From contig OY782766.1 of the NCBI GenBank assembly GCA_963678235.1, positions 1,984,001 to 2,048,000 of the forward strand: DNA of 64,000 nt. The letters run 5' to 3'. Below are positions 63,514 to 64,000 of this stretch, piece after piece. The DNA is from JABMQB01 sp963678235 (GTDB taxonomy: Bacteria; Bacteroidota; Bacteroidia; Bacteroidales; Prolixibacteraceae). Both the position numbers and the translations under genes were made by a program. Position 1 is the first letter of the stretch; each line of letters starts with the position of its first letter. The notes below the pieces were generated by a model, which worked only from the letters and a program-made list of their open reading frames with translations, was not told where the DNA came from and ran no database searches.

Positions 63514-64000
63514 ATGAAGAACGAAAAACTAACAAGAAAAGAAATAATTGACCACCGCTTAAAACAAGCGGGTTGGATTGTTGGTGACCGTTCTCAGGTG
63601 ATTGAAGAATTTGACATCATCGTTGACCAAGACTTGGTTCATGAATCTCCTACACCTTACGCCGGACATCAATACAGCGATTACGTTTTACTTGGAAAAG
63701 ACGGAAAACCTTTGGCTGTTGTTGAAGCTAAAAAGACTTCGGTTGACGCTGCAATTGGACGTGAACAAGCGAAACAATATTGCTATAACATTGCAAACTC
63801 ACAGGGAGGCGAACTCCCTTTTTGTTTTTATACCAACGGACACGACATTTACTTTTGGGATTTGGAAAATTATCCACCTAAAAAAGTATATGGATTCCCG
63901 ACCCGTGATGATTTGGAGCGTTTCTTATACATTCGAAAATCCCGAAAAGCACTTGCCGGAGAATTATTTAACGCCAAAATTGCAGGACGTGATTATCAAA
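63514..64000 (+). CDS. hsdR: Type I restriction endonuclease subunit R, N-terminal part (runs off right edge)
   Basis: The frame starts at ATG 63514 and is open to the window end (162 codons). It shows the HsdR N-terminal nuclease domain: IIDHRLKQAGW, then YSDYVLLGKDGKPLAVVEAK with the PD-(D/E)xK residues (D...E-A-K), and GREQAKQYCYNIA. The helicase motor and any HsdM/HsdS genes lie beyond the window, so a stand-alone helicase-nuclease is an alternative. The 254-bp gap before it shows no clear promoter. Confidence 0.82.
   Translation, partial: MKNEKLTRKEIIDHRLKQAGWIVGDRSQVIEEFDIIVDQDLVHESPTPYAGHQYSDYVLLGKDGKPLAVVEAKKTSVDAAIGREQAKQYCYNIANSQGGELPFCFYTNGHDIYFWDLENYPPKKVYGFPTRDDLERFLYIRKSRKALAGELFNAKIAGRDYQ

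Noticed and set aside
1..64000. CRISPR array, prophage, integrative element or riboswitch
   Set aside because: No regularly spaced repeats, phage structural genes, integrase, att-like duplications or recognisable riboswitch leaders were seen; a restriction gene at the right edge alone is not evidence of an island.

Overview
The window comes from a member of the Bacteroidota, most likely a Marinilabiliales/Prolixibacteraceae-type environmental anaerobe. The evidence is AT-rich DNA, promoters of the Bacteroidota type (-7 TAnnTTTG, in several cases with a -33 TTTG about 19-21 bp upstream), a TonB receptor with a carboxypeptidase-regulatory-like domain, DUF3822 next to rsmD, and beta-barrel proteins ending in Phe. 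The family and genus assignment is inference. There is no rRNA, CRISPR array or prophage. One tRNA (Asp) is present.

Layout: (1) 1-4.0 kb holds housekeeping genes: the start of a RecD-like helicase, a DUF3822/rsmD operon, tRNA-Asp and a metallophosphoesterase. (2) 4.2-10.3 kb is a complete galactose (Leloir) regulon, gluP-galK-galT on one side and gntR/galM on the other; a conserved 18-bp direct-repeat operator lies in both promoter regions. (3) 10.4-14.2 kb has an acyl-CoA ligase, a glucuronokinase-like GHMP kinase and galU. (4) 14.3-17.6 kb has a small outer-membrane protein and a TonB receptor, separated by a relic of a second TonB-receptor 3' end and a possible decayed mobile element. (5) 17.7-36.6 kb is a large uronate (pectin monomer) catabolic island: kdgF, an ExuT-like carrier, KDPG aldolase, kdgK, uxaC and uxaE on the minus strand, an aberrant Nramp-like transporter and a Zn alcohol dehydrogenase. 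On the plus strand follow a stand-alone E2-type acyltransferase, a LacI regulator, a mannonate-oxidoreductase-type SDR, a PfkB kinase, a LarA nickel-pincer racemase homologue, a Gfo/Idh oxidoreductase, pdxB, a GIY-YIG protein and gnd. (6) 36.8-41.1 kb is accessory: an SDR-DUF2867 protein, an unknown protein, a RAYT transposase bracketed by REP-like hairpins, DinB and GNAT proteins. (7) 41.3-48.7 kb is energy metabolism: three-subunit transhydrogenase, an acetate transporter, ackA and pta, plus a broken pectate-lyase fragment. (8) 49-58.3 kb has a Cys-rich PAS histidine kinase, a C69 dipeptidase, rplS, a YitT protein, a patatin/beta-barrel fusion, a PAS protein and a repeat protein with an apparently inactive GH16-like domain. 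(9) 58.4-63.3 kb is a small pectin-processing group: a secreted amidotransferase-like hydrolase, a GH28 lipoprotein, a GH63-like enzyme and an SGNH esterase. A type I restriction subunit runs off the right edge.

How it fits together: GH28, the SGNH esterase and formerly a pectate lyase would release (un)saturated galacturonate. KdgF, the ExuT-like carrier, UxaC, UxaE and the SDR convert it to mannonate, and KdgK plus aldolase finish the Ashwell route. No mannonate dehydratase (uxuA) is present. Instead the SDR is followed by a kinase, a LarA homologue with all nickel-cofactor residues, and 6-phosphogluconate dehydrogenase. This suggests a possible branch, mannonate to gluconate to 6-phosphogluconate to ribulose-5-phosphate, which I regard as the most interesting hypothesis here. 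A palindrome CGTGTnCGnACACG in front of uxaE and of the LacI gene, with a one-mismatch copy in front of the kinase, links the two arms of the island into one likely regulon.
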